From contig PBDN01000010.1 of the NCBI GenBank assembly GCA_002718135.1, positions 4,152 to 68,151 on the forward strand: DNA of 64,000 nucleotides, given 5' to 3'. Every line of letters starts with the position of its first letter. The stretch's first letter is position 1. The notes beneath the pieces were generated by a model that was not told the origin of the DNA, ran no database searches, and worked only from the letters and a program-made list of their open reading frames with translations. A program made the position numbers and the translations under genes. Of the stretch, positions 38,864-48,187 are shown piece by piece. The stretch is from Pelagibacteraceae bacterium (GTDB taxonomy: Bacteria > Pseudomonadota > Alphaproteobacteria > HIMB59 > GCA-002718135).

Positions 38864-39565
38864 TTAATTAATCTTACTATATTCTCCTTTCCCGTTAATA
38901 GCATTAATTAATGAATTGTTATTAAAAATATTTGTTATAAGAATAGGTATTTCTGACTCTTTTGCTAGACTTATAGCTGTCAAATCCATAACTTTTAAAT
39001 TTTTATTAATAACTTCACTATAAGATATTTCTTTATACAATTTTGCGTTTTTATTTATTTTTGGATCTGAATCAAATATACCTTCAACTTTTGTTGCTTT
39101 GATAATTAATGAACAATTCATCTCAGAGGCTCTTAAGGCTGCCGCTGTATCAGTAGAAAAGAAAGGATTACCAGTACCAGCAGCGAAAATAACAATTCTT
39201 TCTTTTTCTAAATGTCTGATTGCCTTTCTTCTAATATAAGGTTCAGCAATTTGAGACATTGATATAGCAGATTGGACTCTTGTTGGTACTCCGATCTTTT
39301 CAAGAGCACTTTGCAAAGATAGGGCATTCATTATAGTTGCCAACATACCCATATAATCAGACGTAGATCTATCTATACCTTCAGAAGCACCTTTTATACC
39401 CCTAAAAATATTTCCACCACCAATAATTAAACATAGTTGATATTTAAATTCATAAACCTTTTTAATTTCTTTTGCGATAAATTGAATTGTTGAAATTTCT
39501 ATTCCGTATCCTGTTTGCCCCATTAAAGCTTCACCAGATACTTTAATCAAAATTCTTTTATCCAT
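38864..39565 (-). CDS. pyrH: UMP kinase
   Basis: This hexameric amino-acid-kinase-fold enzyme makes UDP and is controlled by GTP and UTP in the family. It has 233 residues, with LIKVSGEALMG (6-16), IGGGNIFRG (about 48-56), GTGNPFFSTDTAAALRA near 130-146 and a C-terminal GT-type segment. It lies 2 bases after tsf in the conserved rpsB-tsf-pyrH-frr order. Confidence 0.97.
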   Translation of the reverse strand: MDKRILIKVSGEALMGQTGYGIEISTIQFIAKEIKKVYEFKYQLCLIIGGGNIFRGIKGASEGIDRSTSDYMGMLATIMNALSLQSALEKIGVPTRVQSAISMSQIAEPYIRRKAIRHLEKERIVIFAAGTGNPFFSTDTAAALRASEMNCSLIIKATKVEGIFDSDPKINKNAKLYKEISYSEVINKNLKVMDLTAISLAKESEIPILITNIFNNNSLINAINGKGEYSKIN

Positions 39566-39567
39566 TA

Positions 39568-40428
39568 TTAACTAAGAATTGCAATTTTAAATGATTTAAT
39601 ATTAAAATCATATTTTTCCATATATTCGTTAACTAGTTCCTGAATTGTTTTTTCGGGTTCTATAACATAACTCTGATTCATAAGTGTGATTTCTGAAAAA
39701 TATTTTTTCATTTTTCCTTCAAGAATTTTTTCTACTACTTTTTCTGGCTTTCCTGAGCTTTTTATTAATTCTTTTTGTATATTTTTTTCTTTATCTATAA
39801 TTTCTTTGTCTAAATCTTCGATATTTAATGCCTCTGGTTTTAAAGCAGCGATATGCATACAAATATTTTTTGAAAGTATGTTAATTTCATCATTTTTGTT
39901 ATTACATTCAAAATTAATGATTGAAATAATTTTACCTATATTTTTTCTATATGGATTATGCACATAATGACTAATATAACTTTTTTCATGCTCTATAACT
40001 AATAGATCACTTAAAATGATATTTTCACCAATCTTTGCTATCATTTCTGTAAAAAAATCATCTATTAACTTACCATTGTCATTTGATTTTAGAAATTTTT
40101 CTTTAGTTAAATTAGGATTATTCAAGTTTATTGCAAAATGTCCCAAATAATCCATAAAATTTAAAAAAGTATCACTCTTTGCCGCAAAATCAGTTTCTGA
40201 ATTAATTTTTAAAATTATGGAGAAAATAGAATTTGAATAAAAACCAATAGCTCCCTCATTAGCTTCTCTATTTGATTTTTTAGATGCTTTAGCCAATCCT
40301 TTTTTTCTAAGAAAATCTATAGACAATTCAATATTATTTGAATTTTCTTTTAAAGCTATTTTACAATCTAAAAAACCAGCACCTGTTTTTTCTCTTAATT
40401 CTTTTACTAAAGATAGTTCATTAGTCAT
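39568..40428 (-). CDS. tsf: Elongation factor Ts
   Basis: This nucleotide exchange factor for EF-Tu has 286 residues from the ATG at 40428. [18 protein letters not shown] in the N-terminal UBA region and SETDFAAK near 80 are the family landmarks. The open frame runs 46 codons further upstream through the 42-bp repeats of rpsB, but those codons only make basic repeats and should not be counted. GGAG at 40441-40438 is a fitting ribosome-binding site, 9 bases before the ATG. It overlaps rpsB by 8 bases. Confidence 0.96.
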   Translation of the reverse strand: MTNELSLVKELREKTGAGFLDCKIALKENSNNIELSIDFLRKKGLAKASKKSNREANEGAIGFYSNSIFSIILKINSETDFAAKSDTFLNFMDYLGHFAINLNNPNLTKEKFLKSNDNGKLIDDFFTEMIAKIGENIILSDLLVIEHEKSYISHYVHNPYRKNIGKIISIINFECNNKNDEINILSKNICMHIAALKPEALNIEDLDKEIIDKEKNIQKELIKSSGKPEKVVEKILEGKMKKYFSEITLMNQSYVIEPEKTIQELVNEYMEKYDFNIKSFKIAILS

Positions 40429-41377
40429 TTTTTTTAACTCCAGTTTTTTCTTTTTTAGGATCTGTTTTATTTTTTTTGGCAACAGAACTTTCTTTTTTAG
40501 ACTCTGTTTTATTTTTTTTGGCAACAGAACTTTCTTTTTTAGGCTCTGTTTTATTTTTTTTGGCAACAGAACTTTCTTTTTTAGGCTCTTTTTTATTTTT
40601 TTTGGTTGAAAAGTTTTCTTTTTTTAAGTTTGTTTTATCTTTTTTATCTAATGAATTTTCTTCAATTTTTTCATTATTTTCTGTAATATTTAAAGCTGCT
40701 TCCTCAATTGTCTCTTGAAAATATTTTTTATAAAGACCAATTGATCTAATTGCATCATCATTGCCAGGAATAATATAATCAATCATATCTGGATCTGCAT
40801 TTGAATCTGCAATTGCTATTATTGGTATATTTAATTTTTTTGCCTCTAGTACTGCTAATTTATCTTTAATAACATCAAAAATAACAATTAAATCTGGCTT
40901 ACCATTTAATTTTTTTATACCACCTATATTAAGTTCTAATTTTTCTTTTTCTCTAGAAATTTCTAATAATTCTTTTTTTGATATACTATTTGTGTATTTA
41001 GGATCATTTAAATAATTTTCTAAATTTTCCAATCTGTTAATTGAATTTGAAATTGTTTTCCAATTAGTAAGAGTACCACCAAGCCATCTTTTATTAACAT
41101 AGTAGTTTTCATTAATTAATGCTAAATCTTTAACTGTTTCAGAGCATTGTTTTTTTGTTCCAACAAAAAGAATTTTTCCTGATTTTTTTGTCACTTCATA
41201 TAATTTTGCTAATGCAATGTTTAAAGATTCTAATGTTATTCTCAGATCAAAAATATGAATATTGTTTCTAACTCCAAATATATATTCATTCATTTTTGGA
41301 TTCCATCTTCTTACATTGTGTCCAAAGTGAACACCTGATTCAAGAAGGTCGTTAATTTTAACTTCTGGTAAATTCAT
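40421..41377 (-). CDS. rpsB: 30S ribosomal protein S2 with repetitive basic tail
   Basis: This small-subunit protein S2 is 318 residues from the ATG at 41377, against a usual 240-260. Residues 1 to about 235 are normal S2 ([19 protein letters not shown], then the conserved [11 protein letters not shown]). The tail from about 250 is made of Lys-rich 14-residue repeats of the [14 protein letters not shown] type. GGAG at 41387-41384 is a good ribosome-binding site 6 bases before the ATG, favouring it over a GTG at 41401. A hairpin lies just upstream, and dnaE ends 94 bases upstream. Confidence 0.96.
   Translation of the reverse strand: MNLPEVKINDLLESGVHFGHNVRRWNPKMNEYIFGVRNNIHIFDLRITLESLNIALAKLYEVTKKSGKILFVGTKKQCSETVKDLALINENYYVNKRWLGGTLTNWKTISNSINRLENLENYLNDPKYTNSISKKELLEISREKEKLELNIGGIKKLNGKPDLIVIFDVIKDKLAVLEAKKLNIPIIAIADSNADPDMIDYIIPGNDDAIRSIGLYKKYFQETIEEAALNITENNEKIEENSLDKKDKTNLKKENFSTKKNKKEPKKESSVAKKNKTEPKKESSVAKKNKTESKKESSVAKKNKTDPKKEKTGVKKND
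40424..40630 (-). repeat. 42-bp in-frame tandem repeats in the 3' end of rpsB
   Basis: Five consecutive units of 14 codons occupy 40424-40630. The three central ones (40463-40504, 40505-40546, 40547-40588) are nearly identical, and the outer two have diverged. The period is confirmed by the plus-strand GGCAACAGAA anchors recurring at 42-base steps (40478, 40520, 40562). The repeats keep the reading frame and encode a Lys/Ser-rich tail. Confidence 0.9.
40438..40441 (-). promoter_or_regulatory. Ribosome-binding site of tsf inside the last rpsB repeat
   Basis: GGAG on the minus strand (41-38 of this block) is 9 bases upstream of the tsf ATG at 40428. It falls in the last, diverged repeat unit of rpsB, where the codons read Thr-Gly-Val instead of the Ser-Ser-Val-Ala of the other units. 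It decides the tsf start. Confidence 0.65.
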
Positions 41378-41398
41378 TATATTCTCCGGTTTAACCTC

Positions 41399-41429
41399 CA
41401 CAGAAACAAAAACACCGGTTTTTTCTGTG
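41399..41429 (-). promoter_or_regulatory. Hairpin in the rpsB leader
   Basis: On the minus strand, arms CACAGAAA (41429-41422) and TTTCTGTG (41406-41399) pair perfectly. Further A-T pairs inside extend the stem around a loop with ACCGGT. The ribosome-binding GGAG of rpsB follows 11 bases later and is preceded by ACCGG, which could pair with CCGGT of the loop. This resembles autoregulated ribosomal-protein leaders, but the function is inferred. A weaker GCTATT/AATAGC repeat (41446-41465) lies between it and dnaE. Confidence 0.45.
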
Positions 41430-41471
41430 TGCTAGTTTTTTTACGGCTATTATTAAAAAAATAGCATTTTA

Positions 41472-44400
41472 TCAAGAAATTTCTAAAGAATAGTCCAATT
41501 TATTTGAATTTTTGTAATTTTCTAAATTTTTAAAAGAGCTTATGTAGTAATTTTTTGGGAATGATAAGTTTACTAATTTATCTTCAACAGTAACAAAAAC
41601 ATTTATTTCTTGATTGGAATCATTTTTTGAAGTGAAAACTTTGTCTTTTATTTCAATTAGTAAATTTGGAGAAGTATAAATATCTATTTTCTTTTTTAGT
41701 TGACTAAATACTTTTTCTAACATGTTAACTTTTTTTATTATACATCTTATCTCATTATCATTTCTTATAATATCTATATTGAAAATAAGTAAATTTCCTT
41801 CTTTCAAGAAATTTCTATATTTTGATAAATTTTCACTAAAAATTACCAGTTCATATTGGTTGTTGATTTCAGAAATTGTAATAAAGGCATATTTTTTACC
41901 ATCTTTATTCGATCTTTCTTTTATATCTAATATAGACCCAGCTAACTTGGCCGTGCTTATATTGGAATCTGCAATTAATTTTTCAAATTTAATAATTTGA
42001 CTAGATTTAAAATAATCACTTGGATAATGTTTAAGTGGATGATCAGAAAAATAAAAACCAATTACCTCAAGTTCATTTTTTAATTCTTCAGTCCAGTTCC
42101 ACCTATCAACATTTTGAATAAATAAATTTTTATCATCAAATGAAATAGTTTGATCTTCAAATAATAAATTTTGATCAATATTTTTATCTTCTTTTCCAAA
42201 TAATTCTACAAATTTTGGAACATTATTAAAAAGTTTTGATCTATTTTTTTCAACTTTATCAAAAGCACCTGATTGTATTAACTTTTCTAATTGCCTTTTG
42301 TTTATTACATCAGAATTTACTCTTTGCAAAAAATCTATAATATTGATGTAACTGCCATTATCTTCTCTTTCTTCAACTAAATTTTTTATTGATTTTATTC
42401 CGACACCTTTAATGGCTGCCAAACCAAATTTTATTGATTTTTCACCTTCATCATTAGTAAAAATTGAAAAAATTTCATCTGATGAATTTATATCAGGTTT
42501 CAAAAGCTTAATATCTAATCTTTCTAATTCCTTCTTTAATAAAATTATTTTATCTGTTCTATCAATAGAATAATTTAAGGTAGCTGTCATAAATTCATGA
42601 GGAAAATTCGCTTTTAAAAAAGCTGTTTGATAAGATATTAATCCATAACCAGCTGCGTGACTTTTATTGAATCCATAACCTGCAAATTTATCAACTAAGT
42701 CAAATATTTTTGATGCTTCATGTTTTTTAATATTATTTTTTAAAGCTCCTTCTATAAACCTATTTTTTTGTGCATCCATTTCCTTCTGTATTTTTTTACC
42801 CATAGCTCTTCTTAACAAATCTGCTTCTCCTAAAGTGTAATTAGACAAAACTTGAGCTATTTGCATAACTTGCTCTTGATAAACAATTATTCCATAGGTT
42901 TCTTTTAAAACTTTTTCTAACATAGGATGGATATAATCTATTTTTTCTCTATTATGTTTTCTGTTACAAAAAGAAGGTATGTTATCCATCGGGCCAGGTC
43001 TAAATAGTGCAACAACAGCAATAATTTCTTCAAATTTATCAGGTTGCAATTGCTTTAATACACTTGCCATACCATTGCTTTCTAGCTGAAAAATTCCAAC
43101 AGCATTACCCCTGCTTAATTGTTGAAAAGTTTTTTTATCATCAAGCGGAATAGTTTCTATAATAAAATTTTTATTTTCCTTTTTAATTAAATCTGAACAT
43201 TCTTTAATTATTGATAAAGTTGTTAAACCTAAAAAATCAAATTTTATTAATCCTGCTTTTTCTACATATTTCATAGAAAATTGAGTAGCATTAATATTTG
43301 TATTAGGATCTTTATACAAAGGTACAACATTTGTAATTTTGCTATCACCTATCACTACGCCTGCGGCATGAGTAGATGCATGTCTATGTATTCCTTCTAA
43401 TTTTAAACTTATATTTACTACATTTGAAATCCTCTCATCTTCATTAATTCTTTCTTGTAAAGCTTTCTCTGATTTAATTGATTCACTTAAAGTTAAAGGA
43501 TTAGAAGGATTAAATGGTATCAATTTGGCAAAAGAATCAATTTCACCATAAGGAATTTCAAAAACTCTACCAATATCTCTGACGGCCGCACGAGATGCAA
43601 GAGTTCCAAAAGTAATGATGTGTGCAACACATTCTCTTCCATATTTTTTATTAACATAATCAATAACTTCATCTCTTCTATCTTGGCAAAAATCAATATC
43701 AAAATCAGGCATAGAAACTCTTTCAGGATTTAAAAATCTTTCAAAAAGTAAATCATAAATAATGGGATCTAAATCTGTAATTCCCAAAGACCATGCAACT
43801 AAACTACCAGCTCCGGAACCTCTACCTGGTCCCACTGGAATTGTATTATTTTTTGCCCAATTGACAAAGTCTGCAACAATTAGAAAATAACCTGCAAAAC
43901 CCATTTGATTGATTATATTTAATTCATAGCTTAATCGATTTTCATAATTAGTTTTTTTTAAAATATTATTTTTTTCAATTCTTTGATTTAAGCCATCTTT
44001 TGATAATTTTATCAGTAAATCATTCTCTGATAAATTTTCATAAATTTTGAACTTTGGTAATTTAGGTAATGTTTCCTTTGGAAAATAATTACAATTTAAT
44101 GCAACATTAAAATTATTTGTAATAACTTCAGGGATATCTAAAAAAAGATCTCTCATTTGTTTAGATGTTTTAAAATATAAATTTTGATTAGATGTTACTC
44201 TATTGGTACTATTGACTGTAGATTTTTGAGCTATACATAACAATGCATCATGAGCAGTAGAGTCATTTTCTTCACCAAACTTTATATTATTTGAAGCAAT
44301 TAAAGAAATATCAAATTTAGATGCTAAAGAAATAAATTTACTTTCAAATTGTTCCAATTTTTTGTCATTTATTCTTTGTAATTCAAATAAAAGATTATTC

Positions 44401-44879
44401 CCAAATAATTCTTTTAAATAGGTAATCAAATTATAAATCTCTTTATCTTTATTTTCATTAAATAAGAACAACAAAGGATTGAACTCACCTCCAACAAAAC
44501 AATATAAACCTTCAAAATTATTTTTTAAATCTTTTAAACTTAAGCCAATATTTTTCTTTTCTGAAAGATGGGATAATGAACTTAAATTTAATAAATTTTT
44601 ATATCCATTTTCATTTATTACCAAAAAAGACAATTGTGAAAATTTTCCATTTATTTCGTAATCTAATAAATTTATCGATGAACCAATTATTGGTTGAATA
44701 CCATTATTTATACATTCTTGAGCAAATTCAAATACACCAAACATATTATTATTATCGGTAATTGCAAGAGCTGGCATGTTATGAGTTTTTGCTAAATGAA
44801 CTAAATTTTTAATTTTTAAGCTGCTTTCGGAAAGAGAATAAGAGGACTGAGTTCTTAAATGTATAAATGTATTATTCAT
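41472..44879 (-). CDS. dnaE: DNA polymerase III alpha subunit
   Basis: This replicative polymerase has 1135 residues. The N-terminal PHP domain (about 1-270) begins FIHLRTQSSYSLSESS. The polymerase core includes GRGSGAGSLVAWSLGITDLDP and the catalytic PDFDIDFCQDRRDEV. The beta-clamp-binding region, helix-hairpin-helix and OB fold follow in the C-terminal third. It is the DnaE1 type without a C-terminal proofreading domain. It overlaps lolD by 8 bases. The lolC-lolD-dnaE order is typical of alphaproteobacteria. Confidence 0.97.
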   Translation of the reverse strand: MNNTFIHLRTQSSYSLSESSLKIKNLVHLAKTHNMPALAITDNNNMFGVFEFAQECINNGIQPIIGSSINLLDYEINGKFSQLSFLVINENGYKNLLNLSSLSHLSEKKNIGLSLKDLKNNFEGLYCFVGGEFNPLLFLFNENKDKEIYNLITYLKELFGNNLLFELQRINDKKLEQFESKFISLASKFDISLIASNNIKFGEENDSTAHDALLCIAQKSTVNSTNRVTSNQNLYFKTSKQMRDLFLDIPEVITNNFNVALNCNYFPKETLPKLPKFKIYENLSENDLLIKLSKDGLNQRIEKNNILKKTNYENRLSYELNIINQMGFAGYFLIVADFVNWAKNNTIPVGPGRGSGAGSLVAWSLGITDLDPIIYDLLFERFLNPERVSMPDFDIDFCQDRRDEVIDYVNKKYGRECVAHIITFGTLASRAAVRDIGRVFEIPYGEIDSFAKLIPFNPSNPLTLSESIKSEKALQERINEDERISNVVNISLKLEGIHRHASTHAAGVVIGDSKITNVVPLYKDPNTNINATQFSMKYVEKAGLIKFDFLGLTTLSIIKECSDLIKKENKNFIIETIPLDDKKTFQQLSRGNAVGIFQLESNGMASVLKQLQPDKFEEIIAVVALFRPGPMDNIPSFCNRKHNREKIDYIHPMLEKVLKETYGIIVYQEQVMQIAQVLSNYTLGEADLLRRAMGKKIQKEMDAQKNRFIEGALKNNIKKHEASKIFDLVDKFAGYGFNKSHAAGYGLISYQTAFLKANFPHEFMTATLNYSIDRTDKIILLKKELERLDIKLLKPDINSSDEIFSIFTNDEGEKSIKFGLAAIKGVGIKSIKNLVEEREDNGSYINIIDFLQRVNSDVINKRQLEKLIQSGAFDKVEKNRSKLFNNVPKFVELFGKEDKNIDQNLLFEDQTISFDDKNLFIQNVDRWNWTEELKNELEVIGFYFSDHPLKHYPSDYFKSSQIIKFEKLIADSNISTAKLAGSILDIKERSNKDGKKYAFITISEINNQYELVIFSENLSKYRNFLKEGNLLIFNIDIIRNDNEIRCIIKKVNMLEKVFSQLKKKIDIYTSPNLLIEIKDKVFTSKNDSNQEINVFVTVEDKLVNLSFPKNYYISSFKNLENYKNSNKLDYSLEIS

Positions 44880-45564
44880 TATTTTTATTTAATACTTTAT
44901 TATTAAAAAAATAAATTTCATCAGCTTTTTTAGAATATTTTTTATTATGTGTTACAAATATAAGTGATTTTTTATATTGTCTTATATAATTTAAAAAAAA
45001 TAGAAAAATTTCATCTGCTGTATTTTCATCAAGATTGCCAGTCATTTCGTCTGCTAAAATTAATTCAGGATTATTAATTAATGACCTGGCAATAGCAACT
45101 CTTTGTTGTTCTCCTCCAGATAATTTTTTTGGTTTAAAATTTATTCTTTCATTTAAACCAAAAATATCAAGCAATTTTTTTGCTTCATCGTATGCATTAT
45201 TTAATTTTTGATTAATTAAATGTGGCAGCATAACATTCTCAATAACAGATAATTCTGGAATCAAGTGAAAAAACTGATGCACAAATCCTATAGACATACC
45301 ACGAGTTTTATTTATTTCATTTTGTCCAATTTTTTTGATATTTTTTTGAGCAAATAGATATTCACCTTGAAAGTCATTATCCAAAAGACCTAAAATATTT
45401 AAAAATGTTGATTTTCCAGAACCTGATGGACCTAAAATACAGATATTACAACCATATTTAATTTTTATTGAGAGATTATTAATAATAACTAAATTTTTTA
45501 AATTATTAAGTTTATATTTTTTACTTAATTCCTTTATTTCAATTAAATCTGGCAATTTATTCAT
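44872..45564 (-). CDS. lolD: Lipoprotein-releasing ABC transporter ATPase LolD
   Basis: This ATPase of LolCDE extracts outer-membrane lipoproteins from the inner membrane. It has 230 residues, with Walker A GPSGSGKST near 45, signature LSGGEQQRVAIARSL near 150 and Walker B LILADEMTGNLDE near 170. The family usually has DEPTGNLD; the Pro is Met here, while catalytic Asp and Glu remain. It overlaps lolC and dnaE by 8 bases each. Confidence 0.94.
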   Translation of the reverse strand: MNKLPDLIEIKELSKKYKLNNLKNLVIINNLSIKIKYGCNICILGPSGSGKSTFLNILGLLDNDFQGEYLFAQKNIKKIGQNEINKTRGMSIGFVHQFFHLIPELSVIENVMLPHLINQKLNNAYDEAKKLLDIFGLNERINFKPKKLSGGEQQRVAIARSLINNPELILADEMTGNLDENTADEIFLFFLNYIRQYKKSLIFVTHNKKYSKKADEIYFFNNKVLNKNNE

Positions 45565-46807
45565 TCCTTATGGTAATAATTGGATCAACTTTACTTGAGC
45601 GTAATGCTGGAAATAAAGCCGATAAAGTACTAATAATTATAGATGTAATATATACAACTGCAATTTCTTCAATTTTTATTTCTGATGGTAAAGTAGATAA
45701 AAAATAAATCTCTTCAGCAAAAATCTTTGTATTCAAAAGTTCTTCTAATATTTTTTGTATATATACAATATTTAAAGTAAATATAATTCCTATAATAACT
45801 CCAATACTAGCTCCTAGAAAGCCAATTAGTGTACCTATGGTAAAAAAAATTTTAGCTATACTAAAATTACTTAAACCAATTGTTTTTAAAATACCTATAT
45901 CTTTATTTTTTTCTTTCACAAAAATTATTAAACCAGAAATAATATTTATCGATGCAACTAAAACAATCAAAAATAAAATTAAGAACATTACATTCTTTTC
46001 AACTTTTAAAGCATTGATTAAAGTTGCATTTAGATCTTTCCAAGATAGTGTATATAAATTTAAAGAAGTATTATTTTGGATTATTTTATTAATATTTTTT
46101 TGCAAAATTTTAATATTATTAGGATACTTAACGAAATACTCAATTTGGTTAAAAGTATTATTTTCAAATAATAATAATTTCCTAGCTAAATCATCATGTA
46201 TATAAATTAGATTTGCATCATATTCATAAAGTCCCAAATCAAAAATTCCTATTATATTAAGTGTTTTAAAACGTGGAATACTTCCAAAAATAGTACTATC
46301 CGATTTAGGAATAGCGATTTTAATCTTATCTCCTATTTTAACATTTAAATAATTAGCTAATGAATCCCCGATTATTACGTCTGAAAAAAGTAATTTTATT
46401 TTTCCTTTTAATAAACTATTTTTTAAATAAACATTTTTATATATATCTTCATAGGCTCTTATTAATATACCTTTTGAATTATTTTCATTGACAATTAATC
46501 CATTTGTTTCAATAGAGTATAAAACATTGTTATATAGTTCATTATTCAAACTTGCATTTAAAGTCTTTATGTCATTTGAATTAATATTTGAGTTATATGA
46601 ATAAACATTGAGATGAGAATTAATTCCAAGCATTCTCTTTGTTAACTCATTTCTAAATCCATTCATAACTGACATAACTATAATAATAGTTGCAACACCT
46701 AATGAAATTCCAATAATAGAAAACCAAGAAAAGATTGAGATGTAGCCATCAGTTTTTTTAGAAAATAAAAAACGTTTAATCAGTAAAAACTCTGATTTCG
46801 AATACAT
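45557..46807 (-). CDS. lolC: Lipoprotein-releasing ABC transporter permease LolC/LolE
   Basis: This FtsX-type permease works with LolD. It has 416 residues with the first membrane helix at about 22-45 (ISIFSWFSIIGISLGVATI) and a large periplasmic domain at about 48-265. Three C-terminal helices follow in the order of the MacB/LolC family, ending near RSSKVDPIITIRNE. Alphaproteobacteria usually encode only one such permease, which may form a homodimer in place of LolC plus LolE. Confidence 0.92.
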   Translation of the reverse strand: MYSKSEFLLIKRFLFSKKTDGYISIFSWFSIIGISLGVATIIIVMSVMNGFRNELTKRMLGINSHLNVYSYNSNINSNDIKTLNASLNNELYNNVLYSIETNGLIVNENNSKGILIRAYEDIYKNVYLKNSLLKGKIKLLFSDVIIGDSLANYLNVKIGDKIKIAIPKSDSTIFGSIPRFKTLNIIGIFDLGLYEYDANLIYIHDDLARKLLLFENNTFNQIEYFVKYPNNIKILQKNINKIIQNNTSLNLYTLSWKDLNATLINALKVEKNVMFLILFLIVLVASINIISGLIIFVKEKNKDIGILKTIGLSNFSIAKIFFTIGTLIGFLGASIGVIIGIIFTLNIVYIQKILEELLNTKIFAEEIYFLSTLPSEIKIEEIAVVYITSIIISTLSALFPALRSSKVDPIITIRNE

Positions 46808-46810
46808 TAT

Positions 46811-48106
46811 TTAATTTCTTAATTCCAATAAAAGATGTTCATTTACTTTAGAAAGAGGTACCTTAGAGCTTTTATTGTTAAATCTATTTTTAATTTCTAC
46901 AAAACCTTCTTTCAGATCTCTTTTGCCTATAATTAATTGAAAAGGAATTCCAATTAATTCATTGTCTGATAACTTTTTCCCAATACTGCATTCTCTATCA
47001 TCCAAAATCACATCAATGTTCTTACTCATAAAAAAATTATAATATTCTTCTGATTTTGTGTCACAATCTTGATCTTCTGGCATTAAGTTTAAAATACTCA
47101 AAGAAAAAGGTGCTACTGAAAGTGGCCATTTTATACCTTTTTCATCATGATTAGCTTCAATTATTGCACCAACTAGACGCGATATCCCAATTCCGTACGA
47201 ACCCATATGCACCGCTATTTTACTACCCTTTTTATCTTGAACATATGCGTCTAATTTTTTTGAATATTTTGTTCCAAAATAAAAAATATGACCAACTTCA
47301 ATACCTTTAGAAATTTTCAAATCTTCTTTTTTCACAGGACAATTATTCTCATCATGCTGATCGTCTACTGCGGCATAATAAGATTTCAGGACCTCTGTAT
47401 CAATATTTTCTGGATCAACATTTTCTAATTCTTTATCATAATAGAGAGTACTTTCGCCAGTATTGGCTAAAATTTGAAATTCATGACTGAGATCCCCCCC
47501 AATTGGACCAGTTTCTGCTCTAAGAGAAATTGGAGTTAAACCCATCCTTAAAAAAGTTTTAATATATGACTTAAACATATTATTATAAGATTTTTTTGCA
47601 CTTTCCTCATCTAAATCAAAAGAATAATTATCTTTCATCAAAAATTCTCTCCCACGCATAACCCCAAATCTCGGTCTGACTTCATCTCTAAATTTCCATT
47701 GAATATGATATAAATTCTTGGGTAATTCTTTATAGGAAGTTATATAAGATTGAAAAATGTCAGTTATAAGCTCTTCATTTGTAGGTCCATAGAGCATTTC
47801 TCTACCACCCCTATCAGAAATTCTTAACATTTCTTTTCCATAATCGTTATATCTGCCAGATTTTATCCATAAATCTGCTGATTGTATTGTTGGCATTAAT
47901 AATTCGTTAGCACCTGCTTTATCTTGTTCTTCTCTAACAATTTGTTCAATTTTTTTTAATACGCGTAATCCCAAAGGCAACCATGAATATATTCCAGCGC
48001 TCGCTTGTTTGATCATACCTGCTCTAATCATTAGTTTATGTGATATTATTTCTGCATCATTAGGAGCGTCTTTTAAGGTTGGAATAAAAAAATTTTTATA
48101 TCTCAT
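46811..48106 (-). CDS. proS: Prolyl-tRNA synthetase (short form)
   Basis: This class II synthetase has 431 residues. Motif 1 to motif 3 are in order, including [12 protein letters not shown] near 68-79, the motif 2 region [23 protein letters not shown] near 132-154, and GSYGIGISR near 290. The large cis-editing insertion between motifs 2 and 3, as in E. coli ProRS (572 residues), is missing. This short form is normal in alphaproteobacteria, where editing is left to separate proteins. An 81-base AT-rich gap without clear signals separates it from rnj. Confidence 0.95.
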   Translation of the reverse strand: MRYKNFFIPTLKDAPNDAEIISHKLMIRAGMIKQASAGIYSWLPLGLRVLKKIEQIVREEQDKAGANELLMPTIQSADLWIKSGRYNDYGKEMLRISDRGGREMLYGPTNEELITDIFQSYITSYKELPKNLYHIQWKFRDEVRPRFGVMRGREFLMKDNYSFDLDEESAKKSYNNMFKSYIKTFLRMGLTPISLRAETGPIGGDLSHEFQILANTGESTLYYDKELENVDPENIDTEVLKSYYAAVDDQHDENNCPVKKEDLKISKGIEVGHIFYFGTKYSKKLDAYVQDKKGSKIAVHMGSYGIGISRLVGAIIEANHDEKGIKWPLSVAPFSLSILNLMPEDQDCDTKSEEYYNFFMSKNIDVILDDRECSIGKKLSDNELIGIPFQLIIGKRDLKEGFVEIKNRFNNKSSKVPLSKVNEHLLLELRN

Positions 48107-48187
48107 ATTTTATAAAATAATTAAATTTATAATTAGAATATATCAAAGTACTTATAACATATAATATATTAAAATGAATGTATTGCA

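Noticed and set aside
40429..40566. N-terminal extension of EF-Ts made of three basic 14-residue repeats
   Set aside because: It is the rpsB repeat array read in another frame. A good ribosome-binding site and the normal EF-Ts start are at 40428.
40424..40630. CRISPR-like array at the rpsB end
   Set aside because: The units are contiguous 42-bp in-frame copies without unique spacers; they encode protein repeats.
45837..46205. 122-codon open frame antisense to lolC
   Set aside because: It lies within a conserved gene, and its hydrophobic look comes from the complementary strand of membrane-helix and Lys/Ile codons.
48107..48187. Promoter or terminator in the 81-base gap between proS and rnj
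   Set aside because: Several TATAAT-like strings and a 4-bp AATG/CATT stem occur, but none stands out from the A/T background enough to call.
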